The notes below the pieces were generated by a model, which did no database searches, was not told the DNA's origin, and saw only the letters and a program-made list of their open reading frames with translations. Of a DNA stretch of 64,000 nucleotides, positions 19,308 to 29,890 are shown piece after piece. This stretch comes from Candidatus Nitrospira nitrificans (GTDB lineage: Bacteria; Nitrospirota; Nitrospiria; Nitrospirales; Nitrospiraceae). Numbering within the stretch: position 1 is the first letter of the stretch; every line of letters starts with the position of its first letter. Made by a program: the position numbers and the translations under genes. The DNA is taken from positions 62,001 through 126,000 of the forward strand of contig NZ_CZPZ01000002.1 in NCBI RefSeq assembly GCF_001458775.1, written 5' to 3'.

Positions 19308-20012
19308 ATGGCGATGGGTGAGCTGCTTTACGAAGGCAAGGCGAAGAAGATCTTTTCGACGGGAAATCCGGATCAGGTCGTGCAGTATTTTAAAGACGAT
19401 GCGACGGCCTTCAACGCGCAGAAGCGCGGCACGATCCTCGAAAAAGGCGTCATCAACAATAAGATCTCCGAGCGACTGTTTCAGCTCTTGGAGCAAAACG
19501 GGATCCGGACCCACTTTGTGGAGCGATTGAATGATCGGGAAATGCTCACCAAGAAAGTCAGGATCGTCCCGATCGAAGTCGTGGTTCGGAACGTCGTCGC
19601 GGGGAGTTTGGCCAAGCGGCTCGGGCTGAAAGAAGGGAACCGGATCGATCCGGCGGTTGTTGAGTTCTATTATAAGAACGATGCGCTGGGAGACCCGCTG
19701 GTGAATGATGATCATTTGCGGCTGATGAATGTCGCGACCCCAGGCATTTTGCGGGAGTTGCGAGAGCTCGGGCAGGCGATCAATAAGGTCCTCAAGCCGT
19801 TCTTCACCGAACGGAAGATGCAGCTCGTCGATTTCAAGCTGGAGTTCGGGGTTTTTCACAACAAGCTCATCTTGGCGGACGAGATTTCCCCGGACACCTG
19901 TCGTTTCTGGGACATGACGACCGGTGAGTCGATGGATAAGGATCGGTTTCGGAGAGACATGGGGAAGATCGAGGAGGCGTATCAGGAGGTGTTGAAAAGG
20001 GTATGTGGGTAA
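19308..20012 (+). CDS. purC: SAICAR synthetase
   Basis: This protein of about 234 residues ligates aspartate to CAIR using ATP. Characteristic parts are LYEGKAKKIF at the start, PIEVVVRNVVAGSLAKR in the middle and ILADEISPDTCRFWD near the C-terminus. The ATG at 19308 (MAMGELLYEG) is preferred over the TTG at 19287. It follows cld by 22 nt. The last seven codons lie inside a terminal repeat of the palindrome at 19992-20230. Confidence 0.95.
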   Translation: MAMGELLYEGKAKKIFSTGNPDQVVQYFKDDATAFNAQKRGTILEKGVINNKISERLFQLLEQNGIRTHFVERLNDREMLTKKVRIVPIEVVVRNVVAGSLAKRLGLKEGNRIDPAVVEFYYKNDALGDPLVNDDHLRLMNVATPGILRELRELGQAINKVLKPFFTERKMQLVDFKLEFGVFHNKLILADEISPDTCRFWDMTTGESMDKDRFRRDMGKIEEAYQEVLKRVCG

Positions 20013-20230
20013 ACGAAGGGCGAGCTGGAATTTCCAGGCTTCGGCACTCCGGCTCGACCGCACGTACCACTCCCTCTGCTCGCCTGCGCAACTTGTTCCG
20101 CTTCGAATGAAATTCTAGCGGAACTTCGAGCAGTGCTCGCCGTCCGCTCTGCGGAGCGCATCGGTCGTGGAGTGCGGGAAGCTCGAGCCTCCGTGCAAGG
20201 CGCCTGGTAATCCCAGCTCACCCTTTTCAA
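19992..20230. repeat. Long imperfect palindrome at the end of purC
   Basis: TTGAAAAGGGT (19992-20002) recurs inverted at 20220-20230. Inside it, 24-nt arms at 20016-20039 and 20202-20225 match at 21 of 24 positions. A central GTTCCGCT (20095-20102) and AGCGGAAC (20117-20124) also pair. The whole 239-nt stretch can fold into a long hairpin with bulges. It overlaps the purC 3' end and separates it from the next gene. It may be a MITE-like insertion or a processed RNA structure. No coding frame is supported inside. Confidence 0.55.
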
Positions 20231-20264
20231 TTAGTAGAGTGGAAGAGAAGAGAGAAGCAAAAGG

Positions 20265-20483
20265 ATGCTGCGGGCATACTTGAATTATGGTCTGATCGCG
20301 TCGGTGGTGGTCTGGGCGGCTATTGTAGGCGTGATGGCCTACCGGCTGGACCAATCGCCCTGGCGGTGGGCATTCGTCGGCCTGGTGCTTGCCGGCGGAT
20401 TGACTGTCGCGGCCATACTCTGGATCAAGAAATATGTGGATCGGTTGAACGAGGCCGAAGAAAAGCAGGAGAGTAAGTTGTGA
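20265..20483 (+). CDS. Small two-helix membrane protein
   Basis: This 72-residue protein has two hydrophobic helices (residues about 8-25 and 35-53) and a charged C-terminus (DRLNEAEEKQESKL). I do not recognise a family. It overlaps the purS start by 4 nt (GTGA), so it is translated with the purine genes. A role in purine synthesis is not implied. Confidence 0.65.
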   Translation: MLRAYLNYGLIASVVVWAAIVGVMAYRLDQSPWRWAFVGLVLAGGLTVAAILWIKKYVDRLNEAEEKQESKL

Positions 20484-20719
20484 AAGCCAAAATTCACGTG
20501 ACGTTGAAGCCAGGTATCTTGGATCCACAGGGCAAGGCCATCGAGCATGCGCTGGACTCCTTGGGGTTTAAGCATGCAGCGAATGTGCGCGTCGGAAAGT
20601 ACATCGAGTTGGATCTTCAGGAGACGGATGTTGCGAAGGCCGAAGCGGCGGTCAAGGCGATGTGCGAGAAGCTTTTGGCGAATACCATTATCGAGGAATA
20701 TCGGCACGAGTTGGGATAG
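20480..20719 (+). CDS. purS: FGAM synthase subunit PurS
   Basis: This 79-residue protein has the PurS pattern: VTLKPGILDPQGKAIEHAL, then VRVGKYIELDL and a C-terminal NTIIEEYRHEL. PurS bridges PurL and PurQ in the three-part formylglycinamidine ribonucleotide synthase. The GTG start overlaps the upstream stop. The presence of separate purS, purQ and a short purL agrees with this enzyme type. Confidence 0.93.
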   Translation: MKAKIHVTLKPGILDPQGKAIEHALDSLGFKHAANVRVGKYIELDLQETDVAKAEAAVKAMCEKLLANTIIEEYRHELG

Positions 20720-20794
20720 GGTTGCGTGCCGAGGAAATCAGGGACGCTCGAACTCAATCGACGTGCCCTACGGCTGAGTAGGTAGGACTGACAT

Positions 20795-21505
20795 ATGAAC
20801 ATTGGGGTCGTCGTGTTTCCCGGCAGTAATTGCGATCACGACTGTCGATATGTCTTTCGGGATGTGCTGGGACAAGATGTGACGATGGTATGGCATAAGG
20901 AGCCGTCATTGGCCGGTTTGGATACGGTGATCCTGCCGGGCGGATTTTCGTACGGCGATTATCTCCGCACCGGGGCGATTGCGCGGTTTTCTCCGGTCAT
21001 GCAGGCGGTCAAGCAGTTTGCGGCTGAGGGAAAATTGGTGCTGGGGATCTGCAACGGATTTCAGATTCTGCTGGAAGCGGGCTTGTTGCCCGGCGCCATG
21101 TTGCGAAACAAGTCGTTACACTTTATCTGCCGCGAGACGCACGTCAAGGTGGAGAACGCGGCGACGCCGTTTACGAATGCGTGCAAGCCCGGTCAGGTGC
21201 TCAAAATCCCGATCGCCCATGCGGATGGGAACTATTACACCGATCCGGTGACCTTGGCCGGGCTTCAAGCCAACGCGCAGATCATCTTCCGCTATTGCAC
21301 GGCGGATGGGAAGGTGACTCCGGATGCCTGTCCGAACGGCTCGCTCGACAACATCGCGGGCATCCGCAACGCGGAAGGCAATGTCCTGGGCATGATGCCG
21401 CATCCGGAACGTTGCGCCGAGGCGATGTTGGGGAATGAAGACGGGCGGTGCATTTTTCAATCAATGATTGAGTCTTTGAAAAAGAAGAAGTTGGTAGGAG
21501 TATGA
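20795..21505 (+). CDS. purQ: FGAM synthase glutaminase subunit PurQ
   Basis: This 236-residue class I glutamine amidotransferase opens with [15 protein letters not shown]. The nucleophile Cys is in [19 protein letters not shown] and the His/Glu pair in [10 protein letters not shown]. It passes ammonia from glutamine to PurL. It follows purS by 75 nt. After it the block is interrupted by about 1.8 kb of other genes before purL. Confidence 0.95.
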   Translation: MNIGVVVFPGSNCDHDCRYVFRDVLGQDVTMVWHKEPSLAGLDTVILPGGFSYGDYLRTGAIARFSPVMQAVKQFAAEGKLVLGICNGFQILLEAGLLPGAMLRNKSLHFICRETHVKVENAATPFTNACKPGQVLKIPIAHADGNYYTDPVTLAGLQANAQIIFRYCTADGKVTPDACPNGSLDNIAGIRNAEGNVLGMMPHPERCAEAMLGNEDGRCIFQSMIESLKKKKLVGV

Positions 21506-21772
21506 CGGAGGTAGGCTGTAGCCAGCCGATCTGCTTGTCACTTAGTGCATCGTGCGATGCACGCACAAGGATTGACGAATGGTGATCAAAGTAGGCAGGC
21601 ACCCTAGAGGGGTGGAGCAGTAGTAGAGGGATGTCTGGAGCAACGCGCCCCCAATGTTTTATAGATTTGATGAATATTTCTGATGAATATTTCTATTGAG
21701 CACCGCTCTATTACATTCTCCTCGGAGATATATAGTTCGACCTTGTTGTCTTCATTATGACAGTAAGGGGCG
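21506..21772. other. AT-rich spacer after purQ
   Basis: This stretch is clearly AT-richer from about 21640 on than the core genes around it, a sign of acquired DNA. It has a GTGCATCG/CGATGCAC hairpin (21545-21562) and a 13-nt tandem repeat (21669-21694). A minus-strand frame at 21604-21789 (61 codons) overlaps it but matches nothing I know. Confidence 0.5.
21669..21694. repeat. Tandem 13-nt direct repeat
   Basis: GATGAATATTTCT occurs twice in a row (21669-21681 and 21682-21694) in the AT-rich spacer. This could be replication slippage or a regulatory iteron. Confidence 0.6.
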
Positions 21773-21952
21773 TTGATAGTCCCAATCAATGATGTATTGT
21801 CAAGAATCGATGAGGTCCTTAGAGATAATAAGCGTATCGAGTGGTTCTATATTTGGTGGCACATGTTGTTCGCTATGCAGGACAATCTGGCGGACGGCGA
21901 GTACAAGAAGATCATTTGGGATTATACGATTCAGTGTGAAATAGAGCCATGA
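21773..21952 (+). CDS. Small unknown protein coupled to mntA
   Basis: A 59-codon frame opens at a TTG (21773) and ends in a TGA that overlaps the mntA ATG by 4 nt. It has a protein-like composition, with RIEWFYIWWHMLFAMQDNL and a polar end, EYKKIIWDYTIQCEIEP. No ATG or GTG gives a sensible start and no ribosome binding site is clear. It could be a leader protein, a third member of the toxin-antitoxin operon, or the 3' end of a lost gene. Family unknown. Confidence 0.4.
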   Translation: MIVPINDVLSRIDEVLRDNKRIEWFYIWWHMLFAMQDNLADGEYKKIIWDYTIQCEIEP

Positions 21953-22236
21953 CGACACTGGCGTTAAAAGGAAAAACCCCCGATATCCTCCGGATTGCCA
22001 GATCGCATGGGGTATCACGGGTACGGGTGTTCGGATCGCATGCTGTGGGCCGTGCGCGTCGGACCAGCGACGTCGATTTGTTGGTCACGCTTGAGGCCGA
22101 TCGCGACCTTTTGGACCTCATCGGTTTTAAGCTAGATCTTCAGGACCTATTAGGCTGTGAGGTTGATGTGGTGACTGAAAAGGGGTTGAGCCCGTATTTT
22201 CGCTCCACCATCCTCCGTACAGCAAAACCGTTATGA
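21949..22236 (+). CDS. mntA: MntA-type nucleotidyltransferase antitoxin
   Basis: This 95-residue minimal nucleotidyltransferase has VRVFGSHAVGRARRTSDVDLLVTLE, the GSX10DXD motif, and a third Asp in CEVDVVTEKGL. MntA enzymes neutralise the partner HepT by adding AMP to a tyrosine. It overlaps the hepT start by 4 nt. The cluster is AT-richer than the flanking purine genes, in line with transfer. Confidence 0.85.
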   Translation: MTTLALKGKTPDILRIARSHGVSRVRVFGSHAVGRARRTSDVDLLVTLEADRDLLDLIGFKLDLQDLLGCEVDVVTEKGLSPYFRSTILRTAKPL

Positions 22237-22586
22237 AAGACGTGTCTGCCTATCTCAGGCATATCGCCGAGGCTATTAAGAAGGTAGAGAAGTACACGAA
22301 GGGTGGTCATGCGAAGTTCGTGGAAGATACCATGATCCAGGATTCGGTGATCCGTAACCTTGAAATAATCGGTGAGGCTGCCAGGAATCTTCCTGCAGAA
22401 CTGAGGAAAGCTTACCCAAAGGTGCCATGGCGGAGCATCATGGGAATGCGGAATGTGCTGATCCATGAGTATTTCGGTGTTGATCTCGACATCGTATGGA
22501 AAGTGGTTACGCAAAGGCTACCTATTCTTAAGGAACAGGTAGGGGCCATGCTTATAAAGAGCAATCGACCGAAGAAGAAAGGGTAA
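22233..22586 (+). CDS. hepT: HepT-type HEPN ribonuclease toxin
   Basis: This 117-residue HEPN protein has the catalytic R-x4-6-H motif as RNVLIHEYFGVD. The tyrosine in HEYF is the usual AMPylation site. Other family parts are EIIGEAARNLP and VPWRSIMGMRN. It is an RNA-cleaving toxin silenced by the upstream MntA. No truncation is seen. Confidence 0.86.
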   Translation: MKDVSAYLRHIAEAIKKVEKYTKGGHAKFVEDTMIQDSVIRNLEIIGEAARNLPAELRKAYPKVPWRSIMGMRNVLIHEYFGVDLDIVWKVVTQRLPILKEQVGAMLIKSNRPKKKG

Positions 22587-22778
22587 TGCCTGATCGCCTA
22601 TCGAGAAGGTTAAGGAACTTGTTTTTTACCTGAACCGGTCGATACCAGAATCATCAGCGGGTTGAGCATGATCGGTAGCCTGTGGAGGATTGAAGATGGA
22701 AAGTGGTCGCGGTAAAGTATTGCGTCAGTTAGTGCGCATCAATCTTACATTTTTCCATAATACATGAGGAGGGTCCCG

Positions 22779-23117
22779 ATGAGACGTGTAGGTGCAGTGT
22801 TGGCGGCAGTTGGTCTGTTGACCTTGAGTGTCGGTGTCAATGTCTGGGCGGCGGGAGATGACGGCAGCCAGGTTAAGATAACCAGCCCGGCAGCGGGAGC
22901 CGTCTTGAAGGGCGGTGATGTCGAAGTGAAATACGAACTGACGAAGGGTAGCCAGGCGACGCACGTCCATTGTTTCGTGGATGGAGAATATCAGAAAGGA
23001 TGGAAGGGGATGGTCAAGGGGATGTCACCTGGCGCCCATGAGATCAAGGTTGTGGCGGCGGATAAGGACCATCAAACGTTAGCCGCTGAATCAGCCGTGA
23101 AAGTGGAAGTGCAGTAG
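22779..23117 (+). CDS. Secreted Ig-like domain protein
   Basis: This protein of about 112 residues has a signal peptide (cleavage near WAAGDDGS) followed by one beta-sandwich repeat: ITSPAAGAVLKGGDVEVKY, HVHCFVDGEYQKGWKGMVKG and HEIKVVAADKDHQ. The ATG at 22779 has AGGAGG 7 nt upstream; the earlier ATG at 22764 lacks one. The His-rich segments could bind metal, but that is inference. A close paralogue is at 62756-63094. The gene stands alone between hepT and purL with its own hairpin after it. Confidence 0.72.
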   Translation: MRRVGAVLAAVGLLTLSVGVNVWAAGDDGSQVKITSPAAGAVLKGGDVEVKYELTKGSQATHVHCFVDGEYQKGWKGMVKGMSPGAHEIKVVAADKDHQTLAAESAVKVEVQ

Positions 23118-23151
23118 AACGAGCTCGAGATCTTAGTATTCGGGCCGAGGG

Positions 23152-23183
23152 ACCGGCGAGGCACCAGAATGCCTCGCCGGTCG
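23152..23183 (+). terminator. Strong hairpin after the Ig-like gene
   Basis: GACCGGCGAGGCA (23152-23164) pairs perfectly with TGCCTCGCCGGTC (23171-23183) around a 6-nt loop, 34 nt after the stop. There is no T-tract, so it may protect the 3' end rather than terminate. Confidence 0.55.
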
Positions 23184-23281
23184 GATCGGAGCAGTGCCTA
23201 CAACGGTGTCATGTATATCCTTCAGAAGACCCCATGGGAAGCTTTGTCCCCGTGACCGCTAAAGGCATGATGTAGGCACGC

Positions 23282-25519
<2,238 letters not shown>

Positions 25520-25540
25520 TCTCGTGAACCGTTGAGGACC

Positions 25541-26971
25541 ATGCGCAAAGAACTGCCGATCGTCTCGCCCGATAAGTTTCACGACGAATGCGCCGTCTTC
25601 GGCGTCTTCGGTCATGAAGAGGCCGCCAACCTGACGTACTTGGGTCTGTATGCGCTGCAGCATCGCGGGCAAGAGGCATCCGGAATTGTCGCGGGAGACG
25701 GAGAGCATGTCTTCGTGCAGAAAGGCATGGGTCTTGTCGCCGACATTTTTCACAAATCGGTGCTGGAGAAATTGCCCGGCCATATGGCCGTCGGACACAA
25801 TCGCTACTCCACGACCGGCGGCAACGACTTTAAGAATGTGCAGCCGCTGACCGTGAATTTCGCGCTGGGCAATTTGGCCCTGGCTCACAACGGCAATCTC
25901 ATCAATGCCCAGATGCTCCGACACGAGCTGGAAGCCTACGGAGCGATCTTCCAGTCCACATCGGACAGCGAAGTCATTATCCACCTCATCGCCCATTCAC
26001 GCGCGGACTCCTTTCTCGCGCGTGTCGTCGATGCGCTGAGTCAGGTGCGTGGCGCGTTTTCGGTTGTCTTGATGACCGACAACGGTCTCATCGCCGCGCG
26101 TGATCCGTATGGGCTCAGGCCGCTGTGTATCGGACGTCTTCGGAGCAGCTGGATCGTGGCGTCGGAGACCTGTGCGTTGGACTTGCTCGATGCCGAGTAT
26201 ATTCGAGAGGTGGAACCGGGCGAGCTGATCGTGATCACCGACCAAGGACTCGACAGTCACCATCCGTTTCCTAAAAAGAATCCGGCCATGTGTGTGTTTG
26301 AGTATGTTTATTTTGCCAGGCCTGATAGTAGAATCTTCGGGGGGAACACCGTCTATACCACGCGTAAGGCGCTGGGGCGGCAGCTGGCTCAGGAGGCCTG
26401 GGTGCCGGCGGATATCGTCATTCCTGTTCCGGACTCCGGCGTGCCGGCGGCGCTCGGTTATGCCGAAGGGGCCGGGATTCGCTTTGAAACCGGTTTGATC
26501 CGCAACCATTACGTCGGGCGAACGTTCATCGAGCCCGAACAGTCGATTCGTCACTTCGGGGTCAAGGTCAAGCTGAATGCCGTGCCCGAAGTGTTGGATG
26601 GGAAGCGGGTCGTCGTCATCGACGATTCATTGGTTCGCGGCACGACGAGTCGCAAGATCGTCAAGATGATCCGGCAAGCCGGGGCGAAGGAAGTCCACAT
26701 GCGAATCAGCTCGCCGCCGATCATCTCGCCCTGTTTCTATGGAATCGATACGCCGACGAAAAAAGAGCTGATCGCTTCCGATCACTCAACGGAAGAAATC
26801 CGCAAGTACATCACCGCCGACAGCTTGGCCTATCTCAGTCTCGATGGCATGCTCAAATCCGCGCCGAAGACGCCGGATCAATACTGCACGGCTTGTTTCA
26901 CGGAACGCTATCCCCTCCCGTTTACCCGCGCGGAAGAGCTTCAGCTTGGTCTGTTCGAGTCAGCGCGCTGA
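25541..26971 (+). CDS. purF: Amidophosphoribosyltransferase
   Basis: This protein of about 476 residues makes phosphoribosylamine, the first purine step. An 18-residue leader precedes the nucleophile Cys in [12 protein letters not shown]; it is probably cleaved to expose the Cys. The glutaminase part has [13 protein letters not shown] and [11 protein letters not shown]. The PRPP loop is [17 protein letters not shown] CxxC near the C-terminus (YCTACF) may belong to the Fe-S type. The ATG at 25541 is preferred over the TTG nine bases earlier. Confidence 0.96.
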   Translation: MRKELPIVSPDKFHDECAVFGVFGHEEAANLTYLGLYALQHRGQEASGIVAGDGEHVFVQKGMGLVADIFHKSVLEKLPGHMAVGHNRYSTTGGNDFKNVQPLTVNFALGNLALAHNGNLINAQMLRHELEAYGAIFQSTSDSEVIIHLIAHSRADSFLARVVDALSQVRGAFSVVLMTDNGLIAARDPYGLRPLCIGRLRSSWIVASETCALDLLDAEYIREVEPGELIVITDQGLDSHHPFPKKNPAMCVFEYVYFARPDSRIFGGNTVYTTRKALGRQLAQEAWVPADIVIPVPDSGVPAALGYAEGAGIRFETGLIRNHYVGRTFIEPEQSIRHFGVKVKLNAVPEVLDGKRVVVIDDSLVRGTTSRKIVKMIRQAGAKEVHMRISSPPIISPCFYGIDTPTKKELIASDHSTEEIRKYITADSLAYLSLDGMLKSAPKTPDQYCTACFTERYPLPFTRAEELQLGLFESAR

Positions 26972-26984
26972 GCGCTCCTCCGAT

Positions 26985-27341
26985 ATGATGCCTCCGGAAC
27001 AAGACGACGAAAAAGAGCTGCAATCAAGAGGTCGACCACGAGTGCCGGTCGACTATCCCGTCCGATTCACGGGAGAAGACGGAGGATCGGGCCGTGGGGT
27101 GGTGAGGAACCTGACACTCGCCGGAGGTGAAGTCGAGAGCCGTATCCAGCTTCCCATCCAGGCGCGTGTGCGTCTTCAAGTGCAGCCTCCAGGCGCTCGC
27201 CCTCCGATCATCATTGCCCTTGCCATCGTCCGATGGAAGCAAGGTGATCGATTCGGAATCGAGTTTGTTCGATTTGAGGGAAGGGCCAAGGACCACCTCA
27301 AGGATATGCTGAATCAGCGTGAAGGCTCTCACGAAGACTAG
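26985..27341 (+). CDS. PilZ domain protein
   Basis: This is a single PilZ domain of about 118 residues. It has an N-terminal RGRPRVPVDYPVRF arginine motif and NLTLAGGEVESRI in the place of the D/NxSxxG motif, so both c-di-GMP-binding elements are at least partly present. It probably senses c-di-GMP, but the target is unknown. It starts 13 nt after purF and may be co-transcribed. The longer frame into purF is not used. Confidence 0.75.
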   Translation: MMPPEQDDEKELQSRGRPRVPVDYPVRFTGEDGGSGRGVVRNLTLAGGEVESRIQLPIQARVRLQVQPPGARPPIIIALAIVRWKQGDRFGIEFVRFEGRAKDHLKDMLNQREGSHED

Positions 27342-27487
27342 TTTCCCTCCCGCGCCACGGTTGCCGCTCTAAAAATTTCCGTGATAGGATGCGGCATCGC
27401 TGCTTGTTTACGCAGCGACCACGGTTGCACCAGGACCCCGATGGTCATGGTCGGGCGCGTGTGATGTCTGTTGAAAGGGAGGTCGTG

Positions 27488-28018
27488 ATGAGACGGCTTG
27501 CACGGGCGTTTGGGCTGCTGGTCTTCCCGGTACTCTGCGCGACACTGGTTTCGGCAGCGGGATTGTTCCAAGTAGGAGAAAAAGCTCCATCCTTCACTCT
27601 TACCGCCCTCACCGGTGAAACCCTGTCGCTCGAATCCTATAAAGGGAAAGTGGTGGTGCTGGGACTCTTTCATATCTGTGATCCATGCATGATCCAGGGG
27701 AGCGCCTTGCAAAAAGTCCATGAGTCGACACAAGGCAAGAACGTGGCCGTGCTGGGTGTCAATTCGTCAGGGAACTCTAAGCGAGAGGTCGGCGAATTCT
27801 TGTCCGGCTTCCCGGTCAAGGTCACCTATCCCTATCTGTTAGATCCAGCCAAGGTGACAGATAAGCTGTACGGTGGGGGAAAGTTTATTCCCAATGTGTA
27901 TGTGATCGACCAGCAGGGCGTCATCCGCTGGCAGCGAGTCGGCAATATGGACTTGGCGGGAGTCGACGTCATTCTGGCAGAAGTTGAGAAGCTATTGGCG
28001 AGCGGAAGTAAAATGTAA
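27488..28018 (+). CDS. Secreted thioredoxin-fold (TlpA/ResA-like) protein
   Basis: This protein of about 176 residues has a signal peptide ending near VSAAG. The AhpC/TlpA thioredoxin fold follows: GEKAPSFTLTALTGETLSL, then the redox pair in FHICDPCMIQG and a cis-Pro segment, KFIPNVYVID. The CDPC motif suggests periplasmic disulfide reduction or cytochrome maturation. GGGAGG lies ahead of the ATG. The stop codon's last base begins the palindromic element at 28018. Confidence 0.83.
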   Translation: MRRLARAFGLLVFPVLCATLVSAAGLFQVGEKAPSFTLTALTGETLSLESYKGKVVVLGLFHICDPCMIQGSALQKVHESTQGKNVAVLGVNSSGNSKREVGEFLSGFPVKVTYPYLLDPAKVTDKLYGGGKFIPNVYVIDQQGVIRWQRVGNMDLAGVDVILAEVEKLLASGSKM

Positions 28019-28137
28019 CGGGCGAGGACGGACGTTTCTCTGTGCGCGCTGACCGCCCGCCAAGACTCTATCGAATGTAGAAAGATGGCGGCGGTCCCTC
28101 AATGCGCGCAGTGAGAGGCACGTCCGTCCTCGCCCGT
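28018..28137. repeat. 119-bp family palindromic element, copy A
   Basis: ACGGGCGAGGACGGACGT (28018-28035) and its perfect reverse complement (28120-28137) close a 120-bp element. Inside, on the minus strand, CACTGCGCGCATTGAGGGAC and an inner stem match copies at 39709 and 53005. It starts on the last base of the preceding TAA and could act as a terminator. The outer stem differs in sequence from the other copies but is fully paired. Confidence 0.7.
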
Positions 28138-28175
28138 ACATGATAAAAGGGGCGTGGAAAGGAAAAGAGGCAGTT

Positions 28176-28415
28176 ATGGATGAGATGGAAGAGGGGAAAC
28201 AAAAGTTTTTAGAAGTGGTGCGGGACATTGACGGGTCGGTGCAAGTCGTGATTCCCGTCACGCCTTCCAACAGCATGTTCTTGATCTCGCTGACGAAGGG
28301 GCCCCATCGTAAATTCATCACCGTGCCGGAAGACGACATTATCGACTTGCCTCATGAAGCGAGCATCCGGACGAAAGTGACCAAGACGATCAAGGACGCC
28401 GTCGCGGCCCTGTGA
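28176..28415 (+). CDS. Small conserved-looking unknown protein
   Basis: This 79-residue soluble protein starts at an ATG with AAGAGG upstream. It has an even alpha/beta character (QVVIPVTPSNSMFLISLTKG) and ends in a basic helix, RTKVTKTIKDAVAAL. I do not recognise a family. It lies 48 nt before the four-gene overlapping cluster and may be its first gene. Confidence 0.6.
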   Translation: MDEMEEGKQKFLEVVRDIDGSVQVVIPVTPSNSMFLISLTKGPHRKFITVPEDDIIDLPHEASIRTKVTKTIKDAVAAL

Positions 28416-28463
28416 TGGCCGTGATTGTCATGAATTTCCGATGATAGGCCGCCGGTTCTTGCT

Positions 28464-29066
28464 ATGAAACAAGTCCTGCCCGACATTTGGCAATGGTCGT
28501 GGTTTTCCGACGAGAAGCAGCTCGATTTCAATGGGCTGTTTCTGATGATCGGTGAACATAAGATCCTGGTGGATCCACCCCCGATGACGGGCGAAGCGAG
28601 AGCGGTTGTCCGCCGACATGAGCCGATCGACTACATCATCATCACGAACCGAGATCACATGCGAGAGGCGGCGGTCTATCAAGCAGAGTTCAGGTGTCAG
28701 CTGCGAGTGCCGGAAGCCGATGCCGCCCAGATGGATGTGACGCCCACGAAGACCTACAAGGACGGTGAGCTCTTACCCGGTGGGATGTGGGCGATCCATC
28801 TGAAGGATCAGAAGTCGCCGGGGGAATCAGCGTTGTTTATCGAGCGGGGCCGAGGGGTGCTGATCGTAGGGGATGCGCTGATCGGCAAGCCGCCCGGTTC
28901 CGTACGCCTGCTTCCTGTCGAAAAGTACGCGGACGTCCAAAAGGCCAAGGATGGGCTTTGCCGCCTCTTGAAGTACAACTTCGATAGCCTTCTTGTCGGA
29001 GACGGCGTCTCCATCCTTGCCGGTGGGAAACAGCAGGTGGAACAGCTCTTGTCGGTGGCGTCATGA
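28464..29066 (+). CDS. Metallo-beta-lactamase-fold protein with altered metal site
   Basis: This 200-residue protein has the MBL fold order: early strands with LDFNGLFLMIGEHKILVDPP, a central IIITNRDHMREAA, and late GVLIVGDALIGKPPGS. In active MBL enzymes the central motif is HxHxDH; here it reads TNRDH, so the first two histidines are missing while Asp-His stays. The Asp in VGDALIG is the usual bridging residue. Catalysis may be changed or lost. Its stop overlaps the TPR gene start by 4 nt. Confidence 0.72.
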   Translation: MKQVLPDIWQWSWFSDEKQLDFNGLFLMIGEHKILVDPPPMTGEARAVVRRHEPIDYIIITNRDHMREAAVYQAEFRCQLRVPEADAAQMDVTPTKTYKDGELLPGGMWAIHLKDQKSPGESALFIERGRGVLIVGDALIGKPPGSVRLLPVEKYADVQKAKDGLCRLLKYNFDSLLVGDGVSILAGGKQQVEQLLSVAS

Positions 29067-29890
29067 CAGTGCGGCACAGCCTATCCGAAGAATTGAATCG
29101 ACAAGGCAACGAGCATTTCTCACGAGGGTACTACACGGAGGCCTATACCTGTTACGCCAAGGCGTTGGAGTATGATCGTCTCACCGGTGATCAACGTGCC
29201 TTGGTCGCCACGCTCGGCAACTTGGGAAACATCTGTGCAGTCAGCGGACGGCGTGAGGCCGCCCAGGCGAATTATCAGGAGGTTTTGGAATTGCAAAAAG
29301 TCCTCGGTGATGAAAAGGGCATCGGGACGACGCTGGCAAACCTGGGGAACCTTCGGGCCGATGCGGGCGAATGGGAGCGGGCACGGGCGTATTATCTGGA
29401 GGCCCTCGATCTCATGACCAAAACGCATGATGAGCCGGCCCAAGCAGTCTTGTTTTCGGACCTTGGGTTGGTGGCTCGTGAAACCGGTCACTTCGAGGAA
29501 GCCATTCAGTTGTACGAACGGTCGTTGGAGTTGATGCGTCGGTTGGGTAATCTGGGCGGTGTTGCGGACGCCTGGCGCATGATAGGCCGCACATTCCTGA
29601 TGCAACAACGCTACGATGAGGCGACCGCCTGTTGCCAAACCAGTCAGTCGGTCGCCGAACGGTTGGGCGACGAGCTTCGTGTCGGGGGCGCCCGATACGT
29701 GATGGTTCAATGTTATGAGGACATGGGGCGTTTGCAGGACGCCGCGGATCTGCTCGAACAGGTGGTGCGCATGGATCGCAAGTATCGCCTGCCGAAACTG
29801 GAAGAAAACACGCAACGTCTACGCGCACTCCGCGCCCGTCTTGCCGATCCCTATCAGTCGCAATCTCATCATCGAGGGATGCAGGCATGA
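29063..29890 (+). CDS. Tetratricopeptide repeat protein
   Basis: This 275-residue protein is built of about six TPR units, for example NRQGNEHFSRGYYTEAYTCY, LGNLGNICAVSGRREAAQAN and LANLGNLRADAGEWERARAY. There is no signal peptide or catalytic domain, so it is probably a cytoplasmic scaffold. Overlaps of 4 nt with both neighbours tie it to the MBL-fold, unknown and methyltransferase genes. Confidence 0.82.
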   Translation: MTVRHSLSEELNRQGNEHFSRGYYTEAYTCYAKALEYDRLTGDQRALVATLGNLGNICAVSGRREAAQANYQEVLELQKVLGDEKGIGTTLANLGNLRADAGEWERARAYYLEALDLMTKTHDEPAQAVLFSDLGLVARETGHFEEAIQLYERSLELMRRLGNLGGVADAWRMIGRTFLMQQRYDEATACCQTSQSVAERLGDELRVGGARYVMVQCYEDMGRLQDAADLLEQVVRMDRKYRLPKLEENTQRLRALRARLADPYQSQSHHRGMQA

